Source: Novosphingobium taihuense (GTDB lineage: Bacteria > Pseudomonadota > Alphaproteobacteria > Sphingomonadales > Sphingomonadaceae). Taken from it: a DNA stretch of 64,000 nucleotides. The notes below the pieces were generated by a model. It had not been told where the DNA came from. It worked only from the letters and a program-made list of their open reading frames with translations, and made no database searches. The first letter of the stretch is position 1; each line of letters opens with the position of its first letter. The stretch lies in assembly GCF_007830315.1 (NCBI RefSeq), contig NZ_VLKJ01000002.1:62001-126000 (forward strand), read 5' to 3'. Shown here in pieces: positions 51,283 through 59,570 of the stretch. A program made the translations under genes and the position numbers.

Positions 51283-52586
51283 CAGGCCCTGAAGCGTTCG
51301 AGCCGGTACGGCGTGGGATCGATCAGCGGCTTATCGCCCATCACCAGATCGGCCACCAGATGTCCGGCTGCTGGCCCTGTGCCAAAGCCGTGCCCCGAAA
51401 AGCCGGTGGCCAGCGTCAGGTTCGGCAACTTCTTCACGCCACCGATCACCGGGAGCGAATCCGGCGTGACATCGATCATGCCACCCCATTCCTGCGCGAT
51501 CTTCGCCTTGGCGAATACGGGCCATGCTTCGATGAGATTGTGCATGGCCTCTTTGTTCAGCGCATGGTTGATCGCCGGAGACATGGTGCGCACCTTCTCG
51601 AACGGCGATGTGCCATCGGCCTTCCACCGACGCGGCAGGCCAAGGTCGGCAAAGAACTCCTTGCCAAACGAGACGCGGAGGTTCTTCCATTCGGCCTTGA
51701 GTACCGGAAGATAATTCATCCCGATCATCAGGTGATCGAGCGTGAGTGGCGCAAACAGCGCGCCGCGCTGGGTAATCGTGTACCCGCCGTCCAGCCGCTT
51801 GCGGAACGAAAAGTTGGAAGCTCCAACCGCGCAATCGGCAGGGCCTTCGAACGGCTCGGTCCTCAGCACCGCTGCAACAAGCGGCAACGTCAGCAGTTCA
51901 ACCCCGTGATTGGCCAGAAAGCGGCGTGACCACACGCCACCTGCCAGCACCACATGATCGCAGGCAATCTCGCCATGTTCGGTCACCACGCCCGTGACCG
52001 CACCGCCAGTCTGGACAAGCGTACGGACGGCGCAATTCTCGATGATCACCGCGCCCTTGGCCATGGCCGCGCGGGCAATGGCGCTTGATGCCAGCTGCGG
52101 CTCGGCGCGTCCGTCCGATGGCGTGGTGATCCCGCCAACCCAGTCGACCGTGCCGCCCGGCACCATCTCTTCGATCTCACGGCGCGAAAGCATGCGGGAA
52201 TCGAGCCCCGCGCCCTTCACCGTCTCCAGCCAGCCTTCGTGCTTGGCCATTTCCTCCTGCGTGCGCGAGACATAGGTGATGCCCGAATGGCGAAAGCCGC
52301 AATCGCTGCCGACGCGGGCCGGCATTTCGGCCCACATCCGCTCCGCCTCGATCGCCATCGGCAGGTCGGGGATCGAACGCATCACCTTGCGCACCCAACC
52401 AAGGTTGCGTGAAGATTGTTCGGCCGCGATCCGCCCCTTCTCCAGGACGACCACGGGCACGCCGCGTTCCGCCAGGGTGAGCGCCGTCGAAAGGCCGACG
52501 ATGCCGCCGCCGATCACCACCACCGTGGTGCGCGGCGGCATGACGACGGACGTTTCGACCGGGTCGATCTGCGGCCCCATGCTCAC
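51282..52586 (-). CDS. FAD-dependent amine/D-amino-acid oxidase-type oxidoreductase
   Basis: A 434-residue DAO-superfamily flavoprotein. The FAD dinucleotide motif is VVVIGGGIVGLSTALTL near residue 20, and EKGRIAAEQSSRNLGWVRK carries the usual Ser-rich loop. CDHVVLAGGVWSR and GFSGHGFGTGPAAGHL are typical of glycine/D-amino-acid oxidases and DadA-like dehydrogenases. It probably oxidises an amine to an imine, which would explain the Rid-like gene upstream. The genes overlap by 4 bp (ATGA). Confidence 0.9.
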   Translation of the reverse strand: MSMGPQIDPVETSVVMPPRTTVVVIGGGIVGLSTALTLAERGVPVVVLEKGRIAAEQSSRNLGWVRKVMRSIPDLPMAIEAERMWAEMPARVGSDCGFRHSGITYVSRTQEEMAKHEGWLETVKGAGLDSRMLSRREIEEMVPGGTVDWVGGITTPSDGRAEPQLASSAIARAAMAKGAVIIENCAVRTLVQTGGAVTGVVTEHGEIACDHVVLAGGVWSRRFLANHGVELLTLPLVAAVLRTEPFEGPADCAVGASNFSFRKRLDGGYTITQRGALFAPLTLDHLMIGMNYLPVLKAEWKNLRVSFGKEFFADLGLPRRWKADGTSPFEKVRTMSPAINHALNKEAMHNLIEAWPVFAKAKIAQEWGGMIDVTPDSLPVIGGVKKLPNLTLATGFSGHGFGTGPAAGHLVADLVMGDKPLIDPTPYRLERFRA

Positions 52587-53005
52587 AGCGTAATCTGGAT
52601 TTCGCGAACGTTCGCCTTCGACGCACCGCGATAGGCAACCACGTCGATCTCGACCTTGTATTCGGTCGATCCCAGCGGCGGACAGGTCATTGTCAGCGTG
52701 GGATTGATGCCGCGCATGCGTTCGCCATAGGCCGTCATCACCGCCATCACATCATCCGGGAACTGCACGAAGACACGTGCCGAAACGACATCTTCCAGCA
52801 CGGCATCGACCGAGGCCAGCGCCGCCGAGATATTATCGAGCACCTGGTTGGTCTGCTCGGCAAGATCGGTCGGGATTTCCCTGGTGCGCGGATTGCGGCC
52901 GGCGGTGTTCGATACGAAGATAAGATTGTCGACCGCCACGAGGCGCGAATAGCTGCCGTGTTCCTCGAACTTGTTGCCGGTCTTGACCTTGATGACTTCA
53001 GTCAT
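52583..53005 (-). CDS. Rid-family protein without the catalytic arginine
   Basis: A 140-residue YjgF/YER057c/UK114-fold protein (LIFVSNTAGRNPRTREIP; ALASVDAVLEDVVSARVFV; STEYKVEIDVVAYRG). Active Rid deaminases have Arg in the strand sequence PAR-S; here the segment is NPTLTMTCPPLG, with Leu104 at that position. It therefore belongs with Rid subgroups not shown to deaminate enamines or imines. Given the FAD oxidase and ornithine-cyclodeaminase-like neighbours, it may bind or channel an imine differently. It is 36 bp from the upstream gene. Confidence 0.87.
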   Translation of the reverse strand: MTEVIKVKTGNKFEEHGSYSRLVAVDNLIFVSNTAGRNPRTREIPTDLAEQTNQVLDNISAALASVDAVLEDVVSARVFVQFPDDVMAVMTAYGERMRGINPTLTMTCPPLGSTEYKVEIDVVAYRGASKANVREIQITL

Positions 53006-53016
53006 TGTATTTTCCG

Positions 53017-53026
53017 TTCAATTGAA
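53017..53026. promoter_or_regulatory. TTCAATTGAA palindrome between the cyclodeaminase-like and Rid genes
   Basis: A perfect 10-bp palindrome, extended by flanking AATT, in the 36-bp gap between two genes of the same operon. It could be an internal operator or a mere AT-rich spacer. Confidence 0.25.
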
Positions 53027-53041
53027 TTGGGACGCCACAGC

Positions 53042-54289
53042 TCACTTGAGCGCGGGTTCGGTCCAGAGGTTGAGGCGTGTGCCGATCCCTTCGGCAATGG
53101 CCCGCCGGTAAACGTGCGTGCCCCAGGCCACGTCTTCCACCGCCATGCCGCCAACCGAGAGCATGATGATCTCGTCGTCATTCTGCCGACCCGGCGCATC
53201 GCCGGAAACGATCCGGCCGAGGTCTTCAAGACTTTCGCGCGCGATACGGCCTTCTCCGGCAAGGTCGAACCAGCGCACGCCGACGGCGGGAATGAAGCGG
53301 TGGACCGGCGCGGGCATTTCCTCCTCGTAGGCTTCGTAAAGCCCCGTGAAATCAAGCACCTTGCGGATCTCGGGTGCTTCCATGCCCTGATCGATGTTGC
53401 ACGGGGCCGGCATCGAAAGAAATGTGCCGGGCCGCACCCATTCGCGGCGGACAGTCGGGTAGATCGAAGGATCGCCTGTGGCGACCGAGGCGCAGAAGGT
53501 AGCGATATCGGAATCGCGCACGGCTTCCTCCTCGGTGCCGACCACGCGCACCGTGGTGATCTGCGGGAACTTCTGCGCCACCCACGAGCAGAACGCCTCG
53601 AGGTTCGCCTGCCCGCGCCCCTTGATCTTGACCGTATCGATGTTCGGACACGTCGCCATGAACGCTTCAAGCGAGGTGCGAGCCATCACGCCGGGGCCGA
53701 CAATGCCCACCACGCGCGAATCCTTGCGCGCCAGATGCCGCGCCCCGACGCCTGGCACGGCCCCGGTGCGGTAGGCCGAGAGCAGGTTGGCCGACATGTA
53801 GGCCAGCGGTGCCCCGGTATCGGCATCGTTCAGCACGAACGTGAGGATCGAGCGCGGCAAGCCCTTGTCGCGGTTCTCGATGTTCGATCCGTACCACTTC
53901 ATCCCGGCGGTGCGGAAGCTCCCGCCAAGGTAGGCCGGCATCGCCATGAACCGGCGGTCCGTCGTCGGCTTGGGCATGTCGGGAAACGGGGAATCGTCGG
54001 GGAAGACGATGATCGCGCCGTGCTGGTTGTTGTTGCCGCCTGCCATGCGATAATCGCCGCGGTGCAGCAGGCCGAACATCTCTTCCATCGCATCGACGCA
54101 GGCTGGCATGTCGGTCACGCCAGCACGGATCATGTCTGGTTCGGACAGGTAGATGAAATCGATGGCTGGCAGCGCCGCGGCACGATCTGCAGAACTTGCC
54201 AAGTCGGCCAAAGCACTCTTCCCTTTGGATAAGGTGTTGACAGAGGCATCCGATCCGGAGACTTCATTGACGATTATCTGATCAGACAC
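53042..54289 (-). CDS. Ornithine cyclodeaminase/mu-crystallin family protein
   Basis: A 415-residue NAD(P)-binding protein, about 80 residues longer than typical ornithine cyclodeaminases. The Rossmann motif is VVGIVGPGVMARTSLEAF; other family pieces are MKWYGSNIENRDKGLPRS, LLSAYRTGAVPGVGARHL and FATVRREWVRPGTFLSM-like strands. The family includes ketimine reductases and alanine/opine-type dehydrogenases. The extra N-terminal region (first 45 residues) and the C-terminal block after VHRFIPAVGVRWFD resemble longer paralogues found beside amine oxidases. It heads the amine-oxidation operon. Confidence 0.87.
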   Translation of the reverse strand: MSDQIIVNEVSGSDASVNTLSKGKSALADLASSADRAAALPAIDFIYLSEPDMIRAGVTDMPACVDAMEEMFGLLHRGDYRMAGGNNNQHGAIIVFPDDSPFPDMPKPTTDRRFMAMPAYLGGSFRTAGMKWYGSNIENRDKGLPRSILTFVLNDADTGAPLAYMSANLLSAYRTGAVPGVGARHLARKDSRVVGIVGPGVMARTSLEAFMATCPNIDTVKIKGRGQANLEAFCSWVAQKFPQITTVRVVGTEEEAVRDSDIATFCASVATGDPSIYPTVRREWVRPGTFLSMPAPCNIDQGMEAPEIRKVLDFTGLYEAYEEEMPAPVHRFIPAVGVRWFDLAGEGRIARESLEDLGRIVSGDAPGRQNDDEIIMLSVGGMAVEDVAWGTHVYRRAIAEGIGTRLNLWTEPALK

Positions 54290-54310
54290 TCACGCCTCAC
54301 TTTCCGCGCA

Positions 54311-54342
54311 TTCCGGTGATTTTCCGGTATCGATCGCCGGAT
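54311..54342. promoter_or_regulatory. TTCCGG repeats between the AraC regulator and the amine operon
   Basis: TTCCGG occurs at 54311 and 54322, and CCGGAT at 54337 completes an inverted arrangement, all in the 151-bp divergent gap. AraC-type regulators commonly use such repeated half-sites. Confidence 0.35.
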
Positions 54343-54440
54343 TTCCAAACTTTGGCGGTTTTCGGATTTCGCACAGGCAGAGTAAATTGCAGGTCGGGAT
54401 GACCCCTTTGCAGAATCGGCCAACTCGGGGAGAAGAAACA

Positions 54441-55517
54441 ATGACGGACGATGTTCGGGACAATACCGTCGAAGCGCCTGCCAAGGGCAGTCAGGCCACG
54501 ATCCGCCTGCTGTTTCTCAGCGCGCTGTTCACCGCGCTCGAGGATGTTGGCCGCCGCATCGACCCGCTGTTGCGGGATCACGGCATGTTCCATTCGCAGC
54601 AGGAAACGCCATACGAACGCGTGCCGTTGCACCGCTATGTCGCCTTGCTGGAAAGCGCCGCCGCCAAGTTTGACCGCCCTTATCTTGGCCTTGCCATGGG
54701 GTCCTCGTTCGGGCTGACCGAGCTCGGCCCTTTCTATGCCTTGCTGCGGGCCTCAGGCACCTTGCGCGGTGCACTCGATTACCTCGCGCTGTTCCAGTCC
54801 CGGTTGCAGAGCCAGACACTTTTCGAAAGCACGATCGACGACGAAACCACGACCTACAGCTACCGCATTCAGGACGCCAAGATCTGGCCACGCGTGCAGG
54901 ACGCAGAGTTTGCGATTTCGGGCTACGTCAATCTGGCCAAGCAGCTGACCTCGTCGAAGTGGAACCCGGTGGAAGTTCATTTCGAACACTCCATCGCCGG
55001 GCGGCAGGATCAACTGGTGCAGCATTTTCGCTGCCCGGTCCATGGCAATCAGATCGCCAACGGGCTGGTTCTGCGCAATGCCGATCTCGACATGCCCTTT
55101 GCCAGCGCGATCCCTTCCGAGGATCGCAAGCTGCGCACCATCCTCGAATGGCACCTGCTCGATCTGATGGGGCCCGAGGCCACGCCAAGCGACAGCTTCG
55201 TCGATCTCACGCGCGATGTCATCGCGCGCTGGCTGGGTCGAACCCATGTGGACTGCGCATCGGTCGCGGCGGAACTGAAGCTGTCCGAGCGCTCGCTGCG
55301 CCGACGCCTGACCGAAGAGGGCACGTCGTTCCGCGAACTCCTGCAGGAAGCCCGGCAGGAACGCGCCAAGACGATGCTTTCGAAGTCGGGAATTTCGCTT
55401 GCCGTGGCGGCCGAACAGCTCGGCTATTCCGACACGGCCGCCTTCTCGAGAGCGTTCAAGGAATGGACCGGGGTTTCCCCCGGCCGCTTCCTTCGGCAGG
55501 ATGATCCGCCGGAATAG
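54441..55517 (+). CDS. AraC-family transcriptional regulator
   Basis: A 358-residue AraC regulator with an arabinose-binding-like N-terminal domain (PF12625 type). The C-terminal two helix-turn-helix motifs are AELKLSERSLRRRLTEEGTS and AAEQLGYSDTAAFSRAFKEW (in VSPGRFLR context). ATG 54441 follows GGGGAGAAG. It is divergent from the cyclodeaminase-like operon, so it probably activates it in response to an amine. The DUF6644 gene converges 3 bp after its stop. Confidence 0.92.
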   Translation: MTDDVRDNTVEAPAKGSQATIRLLFLSALFTALEDVGRRIDPLLRDHGMFHSQQETPYERVPLHRYVALLESAAAKFDRPYLGLAMGSSFGLTELGPFYALLRASGTLRGALDYLALFQSRLQSQTLFESTIDDETTTYSYRIQDAKIWPRVQDAEFAISGYVNLAKQLTSSKWNPVEVHFEHSIAGRQDQLVQHFRCPVHGNQIANGLVLRNADLDMPFASAIPSEDRKLRTILEWHLLDLMGPEATPSDSFVDLTRDVIARWLGRTHVDCASVAAELKLSERSLRRRLTEEGTSFRELLQEARQERAKTMLSKSGISLAVAAEQLGYSDTAAFSRAFKEWTGVSPGRFLRQDDPPE

Positions 55518-55520
55518 GCT

Positions 55521-56024
55521 TCAGAACAGAACGTCGAGCGTGAAGCCGATCCAGCGGCCCAGCACGATGACAACCGTCCACAGCGCCAGCGACAGGAAGC
55601 CGGAAACGCGGGCGGCGGCCGGGGGCGGCAGGTCCGTATCCCAATCCGCAATGCGGCGATGGGCGGTTGAATGGAAGATGGCCATGTTCACCCCGGCCAA
55701 GGCAATGGCCACAAGCTTGAGCTGGAATTCAAGGTTGGCGGCATAGGCAGGCGCGTTGGAAACGAACATCAATACGCCGGAAATCACGGCAAGGGCAAAG
55801 GCAACCCAGGTATAGGGCAGAAGCTCGCGGATCAGCCGGTCCGCGCTGCGGCGATGGGAAGCAACGCCGACAAGGCGCAGATCGACGATCAGGATCGTCC
55901 CGAAGACGAGCGTGATTGCCAGAACATGCAGGGATTCGATCAGCGGAAAGGCGTTGACGTTCTCGCGGATCGAAGCGGAAATCGGCAGGTCATAGATCTG
56001 CTGGAGCGTGGTTTCGAGTGACAT
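55521..56024 (-). CDS. DUF6644-like membrane protein (copy 1)
   Basis: A 167-residue four-helix membrane protein: SLHVLAITLVFGTILIVDLRL, YTWVAFALAVISGVLMFV, LKLVAIALAGVNMAIF and LSLALWTVVIVLGRWIGFT. The family is uncharacterised. It is paralogous to the next upstream gene on the same strand (shared SIHILAI/SLHVLAI start and GRxI end). The leader sequence of both genes is duplicated too. Function unknown. Confidence 0.75.
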   Translation of the reverse strand: MSLETTLQQIYDLPISASIRENVNAFPLIESLHVLAITLVFGTILIVDLRLVGVASHRRSADRLIRELLPYTWVAFALAVISGVLMFVSNAPAYAANLEFQLKLVAIALAGVNMAIFHSTAHRRIADWDTDLPPPAAARVSGFLSLALWTVVIVLGRWIGFTLDVLF

Positions 56025-56033
56025 GGGCGGGTA

Positions 56034-56057
56034 TCTCCCCCTGAAAACTGGTGTGTG
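56034..56057 (-). repeat. Duplicated leader, copy 1
   Basis: On the plus strand this reads TCTCCCCCTGAAAACTGG then TGTGTG. The corresponding segment at 56559-56582 is TTCTCCCGAAAAACTGATG then TGTGG. On the minus strand both precede a DUF6644 gene and include its GGGAGA-type ribosome binding site. Confidence 0.6.
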
Positions 56058-56078
56058 CTTGGGCGCTTGGCGAAAGGC

Positions 56079-56552
56079 TCAGGTGTAGGCGATGAAACGG
56101 CCGCAGAAGATCACGACCACCCAGACCGCCAGCAGCAGAAAGGCGATCGGCTTTGCCGGTGTCGCAGCATCACCTGCCTGCGCAGCCAGCAAAGGCCGCC
56201 GGAAGGCCAACGTCAGAACGAAGGCACCAAGTACCAGCGCCATCTTGACCCAGAAGATCGTGTTGCCCAGCGTACGCGCCGGCTCTGCCACGATCAGCAG
56301 CGTGCCGCTTGCCAGCAGGACGATCAGGGCTCGCCAGATCCACGGCAGATAGCGCCGCACGACATTGCCGGGTGCCTCATCCGTGGCGATCAGGCCCGCC
56401 AGGCGCAGTTCGGAAACCAGTGCCGATCCGATGACAACCGCAATGGCAAGGATGTGGATGCTCTGCACCGCAGGTATGACCCACGTGATATCACGAAAGG
56501 TCGTCGATATTGGCGTATCGTAAAGCCATTCCCCGAAGGACTGGATGAACAT
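56079..56552 (-). CDS. DUF6644-like membrane protein (copy 2)
   Basis: A 157-residue paralogue of the downstream gene. It has four hydrophobic segments (SIHILAIAVVIGSALVSEL, IWRALIVLLASGTLLIV, FWVKMALVLGAFVLTLAF, FLLLAVWVVVIFCGRFI). It sits between the TonB receptor at 56702 and copy 1, separated by 54 bp from copy 1. The duplication with its leader suggests dosage or a heteromeric pair. Function unknown. Confidence 0.75.
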   Translation of the reverse strand: MFIQSFGEWLYDTPISTTFRDITWVIPAVQSIHILAIAVVIGSALVSELRLAGLIATDEAPGNVVRRYLPWIWRALIVLLASGTLLIVAEPARTLGNTIFWVKMALVLGAFVLTLAFRRPLLAAQAGDAATPAKPIAFLLLAVWVVVIFCGRFIAYT

Positions 56553-56558
56553 GCCTCA

Positions 56559-56582
56559 TTCTCCCGAAAAACTGATGTGTGG
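56559..56582 (-). repeat. Duplicated leader, copy 2
   Basis: Counterpart of 56034-56057, directly upstream of the second DUF6644 gene. GGGAGAATGAGGC precedes its ATG at 56552. The repeat shows that the tandem duplication included regulatory sequence. Confidence 0.6.
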
Positions 56583-56701
56583 CCATTGCGCCGTACCGGG
56601 CGCCTGCGTGCCCACGATCCATGCAGAACCCACGGCGGCAAACACAGATTGAAACGGTACGATACCGCGACACACGCTGGCGAAACGGTGTGCCATGGTG
56701 T

Positions 56702-58789
56702 TCAAAACGCTGCAGAAAGTGTGACACGCAGCGAACGCGGCTCGAGCGGGTGGAAGTGCAGATCTTCCGCGCCTTGGGCGCCCTCGCCATTCAGCCTGCT
56801 ACGGTAATAGTAGTCGGCCGCGTTATCCTTGCTGCCAAGCAGGTTGAACACCTCCGCCCGCAGCGTCAGGTGCGAACCAAGTTGACGGGCAAGCGCCAGG
56901 TTGACCTGCGAATAGCCGGGGGAGCGTACCGAGTTGTCCTCGACCAGCGGATGCGCACCCAGCTTCCGCCAGACCAGACTGCCCGACCAGGGGCCGAAAC
57001 CATCGACCAGGATTCCTGCAGATCCGATGAAGCCCGGCGCATCCTCGATAAAGCGGGTTGCCAGCGGCCCGTCGGTGTAACGCGCGTGGCTGAAGGCGAG
57101 GTTGCCGTTGATTTCAAGCCAGGGTGCCGGACGATACTGGGCAGTGAATTCCACGCCCCTGCGTCTGCTTGGCCGACCTGCCTCGGTCTGCCCCGCATCG
57201 GCTGAATAGGTCAGCTCTGAATCGAAATCCATGCGGAAGGCCGTTGCGGTAAGCGTCAGGCGTGGGATCACATTGCTGCGCACTCCCACTTCATAGCTGC
57301 TGGAACGGACCAGCAAGGGCGGCCGGACATAGCTGGCCTGCCCCTGCTCATCCTCGATCAGCCCCGCCCTCGCATCGTTGGAATGGAAGCCACGCCCGGC
57401 TGAAAGGTAGAATTCGGTGTGCTGCCACGGAGCCAGCACGACGCTCGCCTTGGGCTGGGCCAGAGTGGCGTTTTCACGACCCACCGTGTCGCGCAGCCTG
57501 TCCCGGTCGGTGGTACGGAAGTGATCCCCGCGCAAACCGATCACCGTGCGCAGCCACGGCGTCCACTGGGCGCGATGTTCCATGTAGGCCGAAACGCTCA
57601 GCTCATCGACGCGATTGTCGCGGTCGACCGAAAAGGGCACCCGCTGTTCGGTCGATGCAAGATCGACGTCGATCACATCGGCACGCACCTGCGTTCCAAA
57701 CGTAAGGGTGTGGCTTGCGCCAAACGCCGTAAAGGGCACCCGCAGCGTTGCGCCTCCGCCGCCGATCCACCTGGCATCGTTCTGCGCGCGTTGGTCGCCA
57801 CGTACCGGGTTGTCGAGATAATGGGTGAAGTTGCTCCACAGCGTCATGTGCTGGCGCACGCCATAGGCGGACATCTCAAGGTCGCATTCACCCAGTTCCT
57901 GAGCCAGCCTGAACGACAGCGAATAGCGCGAGGCCTTTCCTCCGTCGCTGGGGTCCAACGAGCCGAACCGCCCGATCAGACCCGCTTCGACCGCGCGCAA
58001 GGGCTGGTCTGTCGTTGCGTTCCACCTGCCGTCGTAAGCCATCGCCGTTATCGATGCGCCGCTGGCCTGGGTGCCGGTAGACCAGCGCAACACGGCGTTG
58101 AACCGGCGCAGGCGGTCAGGATTGTCCCATGGCCCATCGAGGCGAAAGTGCTCTGCTGCGGCCAGCAGCCTGCTGCCGCCGGGCAAGTCGGTCGATCCGC
58201 CCGCAAAGACGCGCCGGTCGCCCACGGTTCCCGCCCCCAGACCTAGCGTCAGCGGCATCGTGTCACGCAACCAGAGATGCGCGCTGCCGACTGCCGCAAA
58301 GTCACCTTCGGATGCAAAGTAGGCACCCTTTGTATAGTCGATCCCGCCGATCATTTCCGGCAGGAGGAAGTTGACGTCGGTGTAGCCCTGGCCATGGGCG
58401 TGGGTGCGCTGGTTGACGGGCATTCCGTCAATCCAGGTGGCAAAATCGGTTCCGTGATCCAGGTTGAACCCGCGCAGCAGGTGCTGGTTCGCCTTGCCCT
58501 CGCCACTGTGCGACGTGACCGACAGGCCGGGTATCGATTCCAGATACTGGCCGACGCGATAGGCCGGGCGCTGCTCTATCTCCTGCCGGGTAATCGATCC
58601 TTCGCTGGCAGTTGCGGCCACGCCTATCATGTCGAGCTTCGAAGCGGTGACGACGATCTGCCCTCTGGCACCGTCGGCAGCATCGTCCTCTTCAGCCCTG
58701 ACCGCAGCAGGAAAAAGGACCAGGGTCAGAAGGCACGTCCCCCGGAGCAGGCGTGACGCGCTAGATGACGCTCTTGTGGCATCTTGCAT
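56702..58789 (-). CDS. TonB-dependent outer-membrane receptor
   Basis: A 695-residue receptor. It has a signal peptide (LLTLVLFPAAVRAEE), a TonB box-like GQIVVTASKLDM, a plug (YRVGQYLESIPGLSVTSHSG, LLRGFNLDHGTDFATWIDG), and a barrel ending PLEPRSLRVTLSAAF. ATG 58789 has GGGAGA six bases upstream. The neighbours are DUF6644 proteins downstream and, divergently, a cytochrome-like lipoprotein, HupE/UreJ-like protein and anchor protein. The set suggests uptake of a metal or metal complex rather than of an organic nutrient, but no substrate is proven. Confidence 0.93.
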   Translation of the reverse strand: MQDATRASSSASRLLRGTCLLTLVLFPAAVRAEEDDAADGARGQIVVTASKLDMIGVAATASEGSITRQEIEQRPAYRVGQYLESIPGLSVTSHSGEGKANQHLLRGFNLDHGTDFATWIDGMPVNQRTHAHGQGYTDVNFLLPEMIGGIDYTKGAYFASEGDFAAVGSAHLWLRDTMPLTLGLGAGTVGDRRVFAGGSTDLPGGSRLLAAAEHFRLDGPWDNPDRLRRFNAVLRWSTGTQASGASITAMAYDGRWNATTDQPLRAVEAGLIGRFGSLDPSDGGKASRYSLSFRLAQELGECDLEMSAYGVRQHMTLWSNFTHYLDNPVRGDQRAQNDARWIGGGGATLRVPFTAFGASHTLTFGTQVRADVIDVDLASTEQRVPFSVDRDNRVDELSVSAYMEHRAQWTPWLRTVIGLRGDHFRTTDRDRLRDTVGRENATLAQPKASVVLAPWQHTEFYLSAGRGFHSNDARAGLIEDEQGQASYVRPPLLVRSSSYEVGVRSNVIPRLTLTATAFRMDFDSELTYSADAGQTEAGRPSRRRGVEFTAQYRPAPWLEINGNLAFSHARYTDGPLATRFIEDAPGFIGSAGILVDGFGPWSGSLVWRKLGAHPLVEDNSVRSPGYSQVNLALARQLGSHLTLRAEVFNLLGSKDNAADYYYRSRLNGEGAQGAEDLHFHPLEPRSLRVTLSAAF

Positions 58790-58931
58790 GTGGATTCTCC
58801 CCAAGGCTGACAGTCAGCCAATGCCCTCGGGGTTGTCCGCGATGATCACGCAGACAAGTTACGAACGGTTTGCAACGGCCATGGCCTGCCGGAGCACTCA
58901 CCCCCTTCACGCAGTTCCGTCACAGGTCCAT

Positions 58932-58998
58932 TTGACAAAACCTTTTAATTTCATCGTGATAGAGTTGTGTAACGAGGGTGTAACTGCCCGGTTACCGG
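58932..58998. promoter_or_regulatory. GTGTAAC direct repeats in the divergent region of the HupE/TonB module
   Basis: GTGTAAC occurs at 58967 and 58978, 11 bp apart, on the same DNA face. A dyad CCGGTTACCGG follows at 58988-58998, and TTGACA at 58932 may be a -35 box. The 286-bp gap separates the TonB receptor from the cytochrome lipoprotein. It probably binds a shared regulator. Confidence 0.4.
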
Positions 58999-59075
58999 AA
59001 AAATCTACGGCAATCCTGTCAATCCGGGCACACTTGCGACGACGCCGAAGGATGTGCGTTCCGGGAGGGACCCAA

Positions 59076-59570
59076 GTGAAACTGAAATCCGCTGCTCCAC
59101 TTCTGCTTGCCCTGGCTTCGGCAGGTTGCAACAACCAACCGACGCCGGTGGCCTTTGATGTAAAGGCGCTCATGGCCACGCAGGTGCAACCAACGGCCGA
59201 GACCTACTGGAATTCGGTACAGTACATTTCCGATGCCGCCGGATCGCGAAAGATTGAACCCAAGACCGATGCCGATTGGGCGCGCACGCAGGAAGCCGCC
59301 GCCAAGCTGCGCGAATATGGCGAAAAGATGAAAAGCCCCGCCGTCTCGGCCGGGCGCGGAACCGACTGGGCCGATTACGCGCAGGGCCTCACCGATATTG
59401 CCACACAGGCCGAACAGGCCGCGAAAGAGCGCAATCCCGACAAGGTCTTCCAGATCGGCGGATCGATCTACAACGTGTGCAGCGCCTGCCACGAGGTCTA
59501 CATGCCATCACCCGGTGGCGGCAGTCCTGCCGTAGCAGGGGCAACTGCCGCGGAAACACCCGCGAAGTGA
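59076..59570 (+). CDS. Small c-type cytochrome-like lipoprotein
   Basis: A 164-residue exported protein. The signal ends LALASAGC, so Cys18 is a possible lipid attachment site, although -3 Ser is not ideal. A helical body is followed by CSACH (Cys135, Cys138, His139), the c-type heme attachment motif in the C-terminal position usual for cytochrome c'-like helical bundles. GTG 59076 follows GGGAGGG. Its stop overlaps the HupE-like gene (GTGA). A redox or gas/metal-sensing role in the envelope is plausible. Confidence 0.78.
   Translation: MKLKSAAPLLLALASAGCNNQPTPVAFDVKALMATQVQPTAETYWNSVQYISDAAGSRKIEPKTDADWARTQEAAAKLREYGEKMKSPAVSAGRGTDWADYAQGLTDIATQAEQAAKERNPDKVFQIGGSIYNVCSACHEVYMPSPGGGSPAVAGATAAETPAK

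Noticed and set aside
52958..54232. Plus-strand open frame opposite the cyclodeaminase-like gene
   Set aside because: Composition typical of antisense frames and no start signal.
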